DNA of 64,000 bases from a bacterium. Lineage in GTDB: Bacteria; CLD3; SB21. Under the pieces are notes generated by a model that had not been told where the DNA came from, ran no database searches, and worked only from the letters and a program-made list of their open reading frames with translations. A program made the position numbers and the translations under genes. Shown in pieces: positions 1 to 8,568 of this stretch. Within the stretch, counting starts at the first letter, position 1; every line of letters begins with the position of its first letter. The stretch covers positions 62,001 through 126,000 of the forward strand of contig JAIBAF010000001.1 in the NCBI GenBank assembly GCA_019695335.1, read 5' to 3'.

Positions 1-1
1 T

Positions 2-934
2 CAATTAGGGTTGGACAAATTTTGGGGAAGAGCTTTCCGTTTTGAAGTTGGAGGAGAATTTCACGATTTGACCGGAACACAGGACGATTGGTTGGTCGGG
101 CATTATGAAAATATGTTCAATGCTTTATTGTTCAAGAACGATTATAGAGATTATTATCGTACGCGTGGCTATGGCTTTCATGCCAGTCAAAACCTGAATC
201 CATATTTGAAATTAACGGCGGGTTACAATACCGATGAATATTCGTCGTTGCCGAATGAAATTCGGTGGGGGCTGTTTTTACCAAAAAAAGATTTTCGAAT
301 CAATCCTGCGATCGATGAAGGTACCATGGTGACGGTTTCCGGCTCTGCCGAATTTAATAATTTATCCGAATATCATTGGAAGCGTAAAATAACCAAACGT
401 CGGGGATGGAAGTTTGAAGCGCGCGGTGAAAAAGGTTTGGACAAATTGAATTCAGATTTTCAATTTGCAAGATACACGATTCAAGCTGCCCGGTATCAGC
501 CATTGAGCCGTTGGGAAAATCTTGATGTCAGAGTAATGGCAGGTGCGGCGACAGGTGACGTACCGGCCCAAAAATTATTTTACCTGGGCGGTATTTCGAC
601 GTTGCGCGGGCATAACTTCAAAGAGTTTTCCGGTAACCAGATGGCGTTGGCTAATGTAGAATATAGAATCAGTTCCGGTCGATTCAGCGATGATAAAATT
701 TTCTTGCTCGATCCGTTCAGCGTGATTTTGTTTATGGATGCCGGCTATGCCTGGAATAATAAAATATTCAGCTATCGCGATGTAGCAAAAGGGGTGAATC
801 TGAACGATATGGAAACGGATTTGGGCGTTGGTTTCGGCGATGAGAGTGATTTTTTCAGAATCGATGTAGCTAAAAACATATCAGTGAAAAACAGTTCGTA
901 TAAGGTCAATTTCAGAATCAATTACGCTTTCTAA
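2..934 (+). CDS. C-terminal part of an Omp85-like outer-membrane beta-barrel protein (5' end outside window)
   Basis: The reading frame is open to the left edge of the window, and the residues before the first internal start codon (TTG at 11) read as protein, so this is the 3' part of a longer gene. The visible ~310 residues are rich in alternating beta strands. They contain a YLGGxxxLRGH stretch about two thirds in, which resembles the (V/L)RGY/F motif of the Omp85/bacterial surface antigen barrel, followed by repeated aromatic strands and a C-terminal residue of Phe, typical of outer-membrane barrels. Known role of the family: insertion or secretion of proteins at the outer membrane; the substrate here is unknown. 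A strong terminator follows directly. Confidence 0.7.
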   Translation, partial: QLGLDKFWGRAFRFEVGGEFHDLTGTQDDWLVGHYENMFNALLFKNDYRDYYRTRGYGFHASQNLNPYLKLTAGYNTDEYSSLPNEIRWGLFLPKKDFRINPAIDEGTMVTVSGSAEFNNLSEYHWKRKITKRRGWKFEARGEKGLDKLNSDFQFARYTIQAARYQPLSRWENLDVRVMAGAATGDVPAQKLFYLGGISTLRGHNFKEFSGNQMALANVEYRISSGRFSDDKIFLLDPFSVILFMDAGYAWNNKIFSYRDVAKGVNLNDMETDLGVGFGDESDFFRIDVAKNISVKNSSYKVNFRINYAF

Positions 935-965
935 ATTATTTCCTCCATAGCAGCCAATAAAAAAA

Positions 966-993
966 CCTCGCGAAGATATTCGCGGGGTTTTTT
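966..993 (+). terminator. Rho-independent terminator after the barrel gene
   Basis: A 9-bp GC-rich stem (966-974 with 979-987, one G-T pair) with a GATA loop is followed by a T run. Confidence 0.85.
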
Positions 994-1017
994 ATTGATT
1001 ATTATAATTTACTTTGA

Positions 1018-1082
1018 TATAAAGTGTATGGACTGTGCCGCTATACACTTTAGGAGCATGTTCCATACACTTATAACGTTAT
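1018..1082 (+). promoter_or_regulatory. Overlapping inverted repeats with mutually exclusive hairpins upstream of a lipoprotein gene
   Basis: The motif AAGTGTAT at 1022-1029 can pair with ATACACTT in 1043-1050 (10-bp repeat 1020-1029/1043-1052) or, through AAGTGTATGGA, with 1062-1072 (11 bp). The two pairings share one arm and exclude each other. The palindrome ATAACGTTAT follows at 1073-1082. This could be an RNA switch or attenuator, or a three-half-site operator. No matching known riboswitch was recognised. Confidence 0.45.
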
Positions 1083-1185
1083 CAACTCATTGAATTTTTT
1101 ACTGATAAATACGTGGCATAGAATTTTCATAGCTTCTTTACAGCAGTCAAACTTGGCCAACTTCAAAGCATAAAGGAGTATGATC

Positions 1186-2067
1186 ATGATTTTGAGAAAT
1201 GAAAAAAAATTATTAACAAATCAGCTGATAGGTACGGCATTGTTGTTATTGACAACAATTATGCTGTTGTTTTTTATTGGATGTGAAAAGAAAGGTAATC
1301 TTGTCGAGCCAGGAGATGGTAACCAAACATTGATTATTTCAAATCAAAAATTGTCAACTAATCCCGAAGAGGACACTGGTAAAGAACTTCCAAGATATGA
1401 TAGTGCACTTACAATTTATTATTCGAAAACTGACGCACCGTCCTATAATGATGAGACGCTTTACATATCGTTAGGAATTGTCGATAATCAAAATTACCAA
1501 TTTGTTAATTTTGGGGATGCCACCATTGGAGGCACTCCCATTGAATTGCGTAGCGATAGTATTGCAAGCGGAATGTATTTTTATCATTCAATATTCGGAA
1601 ACCATTTTCCAAATCCTATTCCATTAGGATTAACATTTCAAAACCAGCCCAATGTCACTTTTGCAAACTCATCTCAGATAAACAATGTGAATGAAACCCT
1701 TAACACTCATCCCGTTATAACATTTCAAAATATTGGAGCTAATCAAACTATTGATATCACCGAGGATCTAACCATCCATCTTTCTGGGGATCTACACCAT
1801 GGTGGAGTTGGTATCTGGCGTGAAGGTATGGATAACTGGAGAACCTTTGAAGTTACCGAATCTACCAACATTATTATCATTCCCAAAGAAGAATTACAAG
1901 CCTTATACAGCCTTTATGGTCATGATAATTTTCATTTCATGGCTTTTGATCGATCAGTTATTCAGACAATTGAATGTACGGATAAGAGTATCAGCGGCAA
2001 AAAATATTACCTTCCTGTTGTTTATGCCAATTATCATTGGCTTCAATATCTAACATTGACTGAGTAA
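1186..2067 (+). CDS. Putative lipoprotein of unknown function
   Basis: A 293-residue protein. The ATG at 1186 is preferred over the in-frame ATG at 1180 because GGAG (1175-1178) lies 7 nt upstream of 1186 but only 1 nt upstream of 1180. The N-terminus has basic residues, a long hydrophobic stretch and then FFIGC, a lipobox-like end, so the mature protein is probably lipid-anchored at the cysteine. The rest is polar and beta-rich with no recognised domain. It precedes the CHASE2/sigma-54 gene by 66 nt, with a hairpin between them, so co-transcription is possible but not certain. The leader carries alternative inverted repeats. AT-rich codon use resembles that of the next gene's N-terminal half. 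Confidence 0.7.
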   Translation: MILRNEKKLLTNQLIGTALLLLTTIMLLFFIGCEKKGNLVEPGDGNQTLIISNQKLSTNPEEDTGKELPRYDSALTIYYSKTDAPSYNDETLYISLGIVDNQNYQFVNFGDATIGGTPIELRSDSIASGMYFYHSIFGNHFPNPIPLGLTFQNQPNVTFANSSQINNVNETLNTHPVITFQNIGANQTIDITEDLTIHLSGDLHHGGVGIWREGMDNWRTFEVTESTNIIIIPKEELQALYSLYGHDNFHFMAFDRSVIQTIECTDKSISGKKYYLPVVYANYHWLQYLTLTE

Positions 2068-2078
2068 ACTTAGTTAGA

Positions 2079-2110
2079 ACGGCGAAAAATAAAAAAAAAT
2101 TTTTCGCTGT
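2079..2110 (+). terminator. Hairpin between lipoprotein and CHASE2/sigma-54 genes
   Basis: A 12-bp stem (2079-2090 with 2099-2110, one G-T pair) closes an A-only loop. The T-rich part lies inside the right arm and is not a clean tail, so termination may be partial. Confidence 0.5.
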
Positions 2111-2133
2111 CCTCATTTCTTTATCTGAAAATT

Positions 2134-4350
2134 ATGAGAGGCACTGTTATAAAAAATATCTCTATTATTATCTGTTTCGCGACCTGTTTTTTTTTAAATC
2201 CTTTTTTAAAAGCAGGTGAAAGCTCATCAAAGTTTGAAACAATATCCATTCAGTCCGGAGATATTGAACAACTTGGTGGATGGCCGATTACGCGAAGATG
2301 GTATGGCATTACGCTTCAAAATCTCAAAACCGCTGGTGCAAAACGGATTTTTATAGATTTAGCATTTGTCAAAACAGATTTAGTTCATCCAGAATCAGAT
2401 GATTTTTTTTATGAACAGTTAATTAGTTATCCGGACGTTTATATTTTAACTGATGCTGAAACTAATCTAATTTTGGGAGGAAAAAATATTTCTGAAAATA
2501 GATTATATCATCCTTTTTCTGATGGATTAAAAGCTGATCATAATGGCATTCAATACAAGTATGGTGCGCGCACACTTCCAGACTTTTTTGTTTCTCATCT
2601 TTCATCAAATGACATAGTAACTGTATTCCCTCAGCGATCAATACAGGCTGGTTACACATTAATCCAGGCGATACGCGGTGAAGTGAATTGTAAAGATCGC
2701 GATGTTATTATCTATCTGGACTATCCCGGCGTAACGTCGTATGTCGTTGGTGATAACGGGCTTTCAATGTCAACTTCTGAAATTCAGATTCAAACGATTG
2801 CAGCAATTGAAAACAGAAATTACAAGATTTTGTGGTCAGAGTGGAAAGTGTTTTTTTGTTTTGCCATTTCTTGGATCGTTTTGGCAGGTTGGTTCTTCAA
2901 GAAAAAAGTAATATTGTGGGGGGCTTTGTCCGTAGGTGTGTGGTTGCTCACATTGATCTTTTTACTTTTAACAAAAATTTACTTTGAATCTTTTTGGTAT
3001 GGAACGTCTTTACCTGGAATCATTTTGATGTTAATACCCATTGCAAATAGAAGACAGAAACAAAATGAAGCCGTTACACGGACGCTTTCTACGCATGCTT
3101 CATTATCTGAAGTAGAAGATTTGCGCTACAAATTGAATTATTACGAAAAATTATCCCATCAAATTCAGCCGCTTGAAATGGATGGAATTTGCGAATCTTC
3201 CGGGATTTTTTTTCACCGTAATTCCCCAATGGCGGATATATTGAATAAATCCGATCAGGTTGCTAAATCCGATTTACCGGTAATGATTATAGGCGAATCA
3301 GGAACCGGAAAAGAAAAGCTTGCACAATTTATTCATCAGCGTTCTGTACGGGCACAGAAAACGTTTATTGCCGTGAATTGCGGGTCACTGAATGAAAACT
3401 TGATTGAAGCCGAGCTTTTTGGATATGAAAAAGGAGCTTTTACTGGGGCAGTACAACAAAAGATCGGACGTTTTGAAGCAGCGGATGAGGGGACACTTTT
3501 TTTAGATGAAGTTGCCGAGACCAGCCCTGCTTTTCAAGTTAAACTTCTGCGTGTTTTACAAGAAGGTGTTTTTGAACGAGTAGGCGGAGTAAAACCAATT
3601 GCTGTTAATGTTCGAATCATTGCGGCGACGCATCAGGATATTGCTAACGCTATTGCAAAAGGAAAATTTCGTGAAGATCTTTTTTATCGTCTCAACGGGT
3701 TTCATTTTGAGATTCCTCCGTTGCGTGAACGTAGGATGGATATTGAACTGATTTTTAGGCAGTTTTTATTTGAACTGGATTCATCACTTCAATTTTCTCC
3801 CGCGCTAGTTGAGTGGTTATCTACGCAAGTCTGGCGCGGAAATGTTCGGCAACTACGTTCTGCCATCCAGCGAGCCGTTATCAATGCCCGGATGCGCCAA
3901 CGAAAGTTTATAATTCCGGACGATTTTGAACTTATCGATCCGGTGACACAATTGAAAGAAAATTCAGATATATTGGCCGATCAGATTTTACAGTCTTTCC
4001 GGAAGTATGAATTCAAGCATCGTAGTATCTCGGCCGTAGCCAATGATTTGGATTTACACCGGACAACCGTAACCGAGTATTTGCGCGGTTGGGTAATGCG
4101 TGCCTACAATGAAAACAACGACGATCGTAAAAAAATGCTGCTTTATCTCAAAGGTGATTCCCACGTCAATGAAAAATCCTTAAGACAACGGATCGAGGAA
4201 TATTATGGCTATATAGTTCAGCACATTACCGATGGAATAAAAAATAACGAGAACGATCAGGGTATTCGATTACGGTTTAAGAACTTACCAAAAAATTTTG
4301 AAGTCGACCTTGCGGTCATGATTGAAAAAGAAAGAAAGAAAATGAAATGA
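2134..4350 (+). CDS. Membrane-bound CHASE2-like sensor fused to a sigma-54 activator AAA+ domain
   Basis: A 738-residue protein. Residues 1-27 form a signal anchor. About 45-230 is an extracytoplasmic domain resembling CHASE2 (GGWP..R..., then L..AGAKRIFIDLAF). Three membrane segments follow at about 241-255, 259-280 and 290-304, then a short coiled linker. The AAA+ domain has Walker A GESGTGKE (387-394), GAFTGA (434-439), the loop that contacts sigma-54, Walker B GTLFLDEV (453-460), the arginine region FREDLFYRL and WRGNVRQL. The C-terminus holds a helix-turn-helix-like stretch around 631-650 and a ~90-residue extension. Family knowledge: such proteins activate sigma-54 promoters by ATP hydrolysis. 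Inference: an external signal gates transcription from the membrane. Its stop overlaps the next start (ATGA), so it is co-translated with the transglutaminase-like gene. Confidence 0.85.
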   Translation: MRGTVIKNISIIICFATCFFLNPFLKAGESSSKFETISIQSGDIEQLGGWPITRRWYGITLQNLKTAGAKRIFIDLAFVKTDLVHPESDDFFYEQLISYPDVYILTDAETNLILGGKNISENRLYHPFSDGLKADHNGIQYKYGARTLPDFFVSHLSSNDIVTVFPQRSIQAGYTLIQAIRGEVNCKDRDVIIYLDYPGVTSYVVGDNGLSMSTSEIQIQTIAAIENRNYKILWSEWKVFFCFAISWIVLAGWFFKKKVILWGALSVGVWLLTLIFLLLTKIYFESFWYGTSLPGIILMLIPIANRRQKQNEAVTRTLSTHASLSEVEDLRYKLNYYEKLSHQIQPLEMDGICESSGIFFHRNSPMADILNKSDQVAKSDLPVMIIGESGTGKEKLAQFIHQRSVRAQKTFIAVNCGSLNENLIEAELFGYEKGAFTGAVQQKIGRFEAADEGTLFLDEVAETSPAFQVKLLRVLQEGVFERVGGVKPIAVNVRIIAATHQDIANAIAKGKFREDLFYRLNGFHFEIPPLRERRMDIELIFRQFLFELDSSLQFSPALVEWLSTQVWRGNVRQLRSAIQRAVINARMRQRKFIIPDDFELIDPVTQLKENSDILADQILQSFRKYEFKHRSISAVANDLDLHRTTVTEYLRGWVMRAYNENNDDRKKMLLYLKGDSHVNEKSLRQRIEEYYGYIVQHITDGIKNNENDQGIRLRFKNLPKNFEVDLAVMIEKERKKMK

Positions 4351-6344
4351 AACGTTGGATTATTTACTGGATCATTTCTTGTTTTTATTGTCAAGCTTAC
4401 TCGCAATGGGTTGAAGAGACGACCGCGTATGTTCCGTTTCGCAACCAAACCGGTTTGGCTGTTATTGGCGATTGGACGGGCAACACTTTTTCAAGAAGCC
4501 ATTATACTGGAACGAAATTGTTTTTTAACTATGACCGTGCCCAATGGGGGTTCAATGCGTTTTTAAATATTAACCAAGGCCAATTATTTGATGTGTTACC
4601 GGGGACACTTATTATTCAGCTACCCGATAGTGCCCGAATTATTGATGCAGATAAAATCAAATCGCATGCCGATCACTATGAGACCAATATTCCTATAGGA
4701 ATTCAATTTTCTCGTCGGGATAAATTTTGGGAACTTCATTCGTCCGTCCAACTGCATACTCAAAAAGAAACAACGGAACGTCCGGAATTGGAATCGGTAA
4801 CAGAGGACGTCTATTATGTCAATTTTGTTTCCAAACAACGCCACTCATTCGATATTTTGTTAAATACTTGGGCGGCCATTCATTTAAAAAGGTTTCAATT
4901 GTTTGGCGGTGTTCAGTCGATCTCTTTGGAAAAATCCAAGCCTGATTCGACTCATTATTTAGAAAACTTAAAAACCAAGCCGTTTTTTGGATTTCAATTC
5001 AATTATACAAGTGGAGAAGTTCTCTCTACGGTTAATCGGAGCGAATGGCAATTAGCGGGTATGCAAACGTTGACGTTTGATGGGAGATTGAATGCAAATC
5101 CGTTTCGAATTTCTGCAGCATATCGTCGGGGAATAAGTGAACTTGATTTCCAGGCAGTTCAATTATTTTTGACAACTTCTGTGACGCCGTTTTTACAAAT
5201 TTTGATCGGTTACGAGAGAATATGGAATAATGAAAAAAAATTCAATGTCTCGCAATTCGAAGAATGGAAGTCTTCTGTTACGCCAGGAATGGACGGTGAT
5301 CTTGGTACTCAAATGCCTCATACATCTTTTCGTGCAGGCTTGAAATATGATTTTGGTAAGAAGAAAGAGTCATTTCCCTTGCGTTCAGTGGATATGAAAT
5401 TATTTCAGAATACAATCTATATTGCTAAAAGGGCTTTTTATGCCTACAACCCGATCGGAAGCATTGATCTTCAGAATACAGGAAGAAATCCTGTCTATGT
5501 ACGCCTGATTGCGGAATCAAGTAACGGAATCGCCAAGTTTCAAACCGAATCAATTCGGATTGAGCCGGATGAAATCCGTACCATTCCCGTTTTTATTTTT
5601 CTTTCGGAAAAAGATTTGAGCGAATCGTCCTCCCGCGCGCTTATTAATTTGACGGCGGAAATAGACGGAAGGCAACAAGTGTTATCAAGTTTGCCGGTGA
5701 CTTTTTTTGATGCGCACAGTTGGGATGGAGATACGTGGGAATTGAAATATTTTACGGCGCCCAATGATCCGATCATACAGAGTTTTGCAAAAGAAAAGTT
5801 AATCGAAATTATCGGACAAACAGAACACAGCGATCAGTCGGATAAATTAAAATTTTTGCAGAATTTCTTGACGACTATTGGCAACGGCCTCAAATATGTG
5901 CCCGATCCAACAACGACGGTGTATGTTGATCGCGTGCAATATCCGGTCGAAACTCTTCAGCGTAAAACAGGAGATTGTGAAGACCTCGCCGTCTTTGTTG
6001 CGTCAAGTTTAATGGCGATTGGAATTCAATGTGCCGTGGTTGATATCCGGCCTCAAACCGGTGTACAGTTACCAACGGCCCAAAGCGGAAGCGTCGGGCA
6101 CGTGTTTTTGATTGTGGATACGGGACTTGAGGCGGACAGAATAGGGGAAACGGGCTTGGAGGAATTTCAAACTGTAATCAGAAAAAATATGACAGGGAAA
6201 AATACAATCTGGATTCCCATCGAAGTCACGTCTTTGTCAGAAGGTTTTGAAAAAGCATTTCGTGAAGGCGCGCGGGAGTATTATCAAAAAGTAATCGAGG
6301 AAAACGGCGTTAGCGAAGGCACCGTGCATGTTTATGATTTTTAA
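4347..6344 (+). CDS. Secreted beta-rich protein with C-terminal transglutaminase-like domain
   Basis: A 665-residue protein with signal peptide 1-20. Residues ~25-345 are rich in alternating aromatic strands and look like an outer-membrane barrel or beta-sheet domain. About 350-460 looks Ig-like (sequence after FQNTIYIAKRAFYAYNP). The C-terminal ~170 residues are transglutaminase-like: the catalytic cysteine is probably C544 in GDCEDLA and the histidine H585 in GHVFLIVD. Family knowledge: such domains are cysteine proteases or transglutaminases. The substrate is unknown. The start overlaps the stop of the CHASE2/sigma-54 gene by 4 nt and the next secreted protein gene lies 15 nt downstream, indicating one operon. 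This domain combination is not one I recognise. Confidence 0.75.
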   Translation: MKRWIIYWIISCFYCQAYSQWVEETTAYVPFRNQTGLAVIGDWTGNTFSRSHYTGTKLFFNYDRAQWGFNAFLNINQGQLFDVLPGTLIIQLPDSARIIDADKIKSHADHYETNIPIGIQFSRRDKFWELHSSVQLHTQKETTERPELESVTEDVYYVNFVSKQRHSFDILLNTWAAIHLKRFQLFGGVQSISLEKSKPDSTHYLENLKTKPFFGFQFNYTSGEVLSTVNRSEWQLAGMQTLTFDGRLNANPFRISAAYRRGISELDFQAVQLFLTTSVTPFLQILIGYERIWNNEKKFNVSQFEEWKSSVTPGMDGDLGTQMPHTSFRAGLKYDFGKKKESFPLRSVDMKLFQNTIYIAKRAFYAYNPIGSIDLQNTGRNPVYVRLIAESSNGIAKFQTESIRIEPDEIRTIPVFIFLSEKDLSESSSRALINLTAEIDGRQQVLSSLPVTFFDAHSWDGDTWELKYFTAPNDPIIQSFAKEKLIEIIGQTEHSDQSDKLKFLQNFLTTIGNGLKYVPDPTTTVYVDRVQYPVETLQRKTGDCEDLAVFVASSLMAIGIQCAVVDIRPQTGVQLPTAQSGSVGHVFLIVDTGLEADRIGETGLEEFQTVIRKNMTGKNTIWIPIEVTSLSEGFEKAFREGAREYYQKVIEENGVSEGTVHVYDF

Positions 6345-6359
6345 AAGGAGTGGAATGAT

Positions 6360-7052
6360 ATGAAATTGCTGACGTTTTTACTAGTTTTACACATCGCAGT
6401 GTGCACCATTGAAGCACAACAACAGTCGTTATGGGTTAAACTGGAGCGAGGCGAAAGCCTTTTTCTTGACCCTTCAGCCATGCAGTGGATTCCCATTTCA
6501 GCCAAACAGGCGCTGCCTTCCAAGACGTTTGTTTTGACTAAGGAACAAACTAAATTAAAATTATATAAAGAAACCGACGTATATGACACGCCTGATCGCG
6601 GATATTTTTTTCTGGAAGATGTCGTTCCCAAGAACAGGAGCGATTTAGTCGGAGTCCTGACGCAGATTGAAGGCGAACAACTCCCATCCATGAAGGTGGA
6701 TTCGGTGAGTAAACAAGCCGTAGGCTTGACTTACGGTTTTCCCGGCTCGGAAAAAACATCCGTTGCTATCCCTTATCTTGATGAGCGATTGAATGCAATC
6801 CGATGGTTTTATAATCAAAAACGTTACGACGCAGCTCTCTTAAGTCTGAAAAGATTTTTAAGCCGGTTCCCAAATCAGTATTACTCTAGTTCGCGATTAG
6901 AAATGTTATTTGATCTGTATGAAAAAACTGAATTGTATGGATTCTTATTCGATGAGACGAATCGATTAATGGCGTTACAAAAAAATGAAGAATTCGGACC
7001 GGTAATAGTCCGATGGAATGAAACCGCCAAAAAATATTTATTGAAAAGGTAA
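6360..7052 (+). CDS. Small secreted protein with TPR-like helices, unknown function
   Basis: A 230-residue protein with a clear signal peptide (about 1-20) cleaved before QQQ. GGAG at 6347-6350 is 9 nt upstream of the ATG. The first half is beta-like without a recognised motif. The second half (~140-215) holds paired helices (RWFYNQKRYDAALLSLKRFL and following) resembling a TPR unit. It is the last gene of the unit with the CHASE2/sigma-54 activator and the transglutaminase-like protein, so it probably works in the same envelope process, but its role is not readable from the sequence. Confidence 0.65.
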   Translation: MKLLTFLLVLHIAVCTIEAQQQSLWVKLERGESLFLDPSAMQWIPISAKQALPSKTFVLTKEQTKLKLYKETDVYDTPDRGYFFLEDVVPKNRSDLVGVLTQIEGEQLPSMKVDSVSKQAVGLTYGFPGSEKTSVAIPYLDERLNAIRWFYNQKRYDAALLSLKRFLSRFPNQYYSSSRLEMLFDLYEKTELYGFLFDETNRLMALQKNEEFGPVIVRWNETAKKYLLKR

Positions 7053-7222
7053 GTTGTATTCTCTTTTATTTAACTGTAAATACGACTTCTTCGCGCTCGT
7101 GTGACAAAATACTCCAGCAAACAATCGTAATAACCGCTTAAAAACCGCCTCTGCATGAGCCCTAATCCTTTGGCGTTCCCAAAAATTTTAAGAGCCAAGT
7201 AGATTTTCTCATTAAAATTCAT

Positions 7223-7251
7223 TTGGATAATATCCGGTCTTTATATATATT
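7223..7251 (+). promoter_or_regulatory. Probable sigma-70 promoter of sucC
   Basis: TTGGAT (7223-7228), 17-nt spacer, TATATT (7246-7251). The leader of about 75 nt ends with GGAGG (7320-7324) before the ATG at 7334. Confidence 0.55.
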
Positions 7252-7333
7252 CGCACAATTTTTAAGAATACCCGTTTCAGTAGTTTTAATACGGAACATT
7301 CAACATCATCATATAGGCTGGAGGATTTTTAGC

Positions 7334-8545
7334 ATGAATATTCACGAGTATCAGGCAAAAGAAATTCTTAAAAAATACGGTGTTCCCATCCAGGAAGGTA
7401 TTCCCGCCGCCACTGTCAGTGAGGCAATGGACGCTGCACAGCAATTGAAAGCCCGTGGCACCAATGCTTGGGTCGTCAAAGCTCAGATTCACGCAGGAGG
7501 CCGCGGTAAAGGTACAATATATAATGTGAAAGAACGTAATGAAGTCATTATCCACGGCGGCGTGAAATTCACAACAGATATGGAAAAATTACGTGAATAT
7601 GTCACTAAAATTCTCGGTAATGTTCTGGTCACTCATCAAACCGGACAAAATGGAAAAATTGTAAAAAAAGTTTTGATTGCCGAAGGCCTCGATATTGCAC
7701 GTGAATTGTACGTCGGCGTCGTGCTGGATCGAACCAAATCACAGTACGTTGTCATGGCATCTACCGAAGGCGGCGTGGAAATTGAAAAAGTCGCTGAAGA
7801 ACATCCTGAGAAAATCATCAAAGAATACATCGATCCTAAAGTCGGTTTCCGCCCTTTCCAGGCGCAGCGTCTTGCTTTTGCCTTAGGCTTGGAAGGTGAT
7901 ATCCAGAAAAATTTTGTAAAATTTGCTATGGCGCTGGTGAAAGCGTTCGATGGTACCGATGCTTCTTTATTTGAAATCAATCCATTAGTCGTCACGAAAG
8001 ACAACCGTGTTGTTGCGCTTGATGCGAAGATCAATTTCGATGACAATGCCTTGTATCGCCATGAAGACATAGCATCGTTACGCGATCTCGATGAAGAAGA
8101 TCCGTTAGAAGTAGAGGCGTCGAAATTTAATTTGAACTACGTCAAGCTCGACGGTAACGTCGGCTGTATGGTCAATGGTGCCGGTTTGGCGATGGCAACG
8201 ATGGATATTATCAAACTCGCCGGCGCGGCTCCTGCTAATTTTCTCGATGTTGGCGGCGGCGCTAATCCTCAAACGGTTGAAAACGGATTTCGCATCATTC
8301 TTTCTGATCCGAACGTGAAAGCTATTTTGATCAATATTTTCGGTGGAATCGTTCGCTGCGATCGTATTGCCAATGGCGTAGTGCAGGCAGCAAAAAACAC
8401 AAAAATTACGGTTCCATTGGTTGTACGTTTGCAAGGAACCAATGCCGTCGAGGCCAAAGAAATTCTGAAAAAATCAGGCATTCCAATGAAGGTTGCAACG
8501 GAATTGTCCGAGGCTGCGCATTTGGTTGTCGAGTCGATTCGCTGA
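7334..8545 (+). CDS. sucC: Succinate-CoA ligase (ADP-forming), beta subunit
   Basis: A 403-residue protein starting MNIHEYQAKEIL, the standard SucC start. GGAGG lies 9 nt upstream of the ATG at 7334; an upstream in-frame ATG at 7223 falls inside the promoter and is rejected. It has the ATP-grasp N-terminal domain (VKAQIHAGGRGK near 45-56; ALFEINPL-like SLFEINPLVV), the Asp of LDAKINFDDNA for metal binding, and the C-terminal CoA-ligase domain with NIFGGIVRCD. Role: TCA-cycle conversion of succinyl-CoA to succinate with ATP formation, as a complex with SucD. No sucD is present next to it, so the alpha subunit must be encoded elsewhere. Confidence 0.95.
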   Translation: MNIHEYQAKEILKKYGVPIQEGIPAATVSEAMDAAQQLKARGTNAWVVKAQIHAGGRGKGTIYNVKERNEVIIHGGVKFTTDMEKLREYVTKILGNVLVTHQTGQNGKIVKKVLIAEGLDIARELYVGVVLDRTKSQYVVMASTEGGVEIEKVAEEHPEKIIKEYIDPKVGFRPFQAQRLAFALGLEGDIQKNFVKFAMALVKAFDGTDASLFEINPLVVTKDNRVVALDAKINFDDNALYRHEDIASLRDLDEEDPLEVEASKFNLNYVKLDGNVGCMVNGAGLAMATMDIIKLAGAAPANFLDVGGGANPQTVENGFRIILSDPNVKAILINIFGGIVRCDRIANGVVQAAKNTKITVPLVVRLQGTNAVEAKEILKKSGIPMKVATELSEAAHLVVESIR

Positions 8546-8568
8546 TTTTCTAAAGAAAGTTTTAATAC

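Noticed and set aside
1150-1175. Sigma-54 promoter (GG-N10-GC) upstream of the first lipoprotein
   Set aside because: The spacing between GG and GC is 11, not 10, so it does not fit.
7223-7333. N-terminal extension of sucC
   Set aside because: The conserved start and GGAGG site are at 7334; the extension lies on the promoter.
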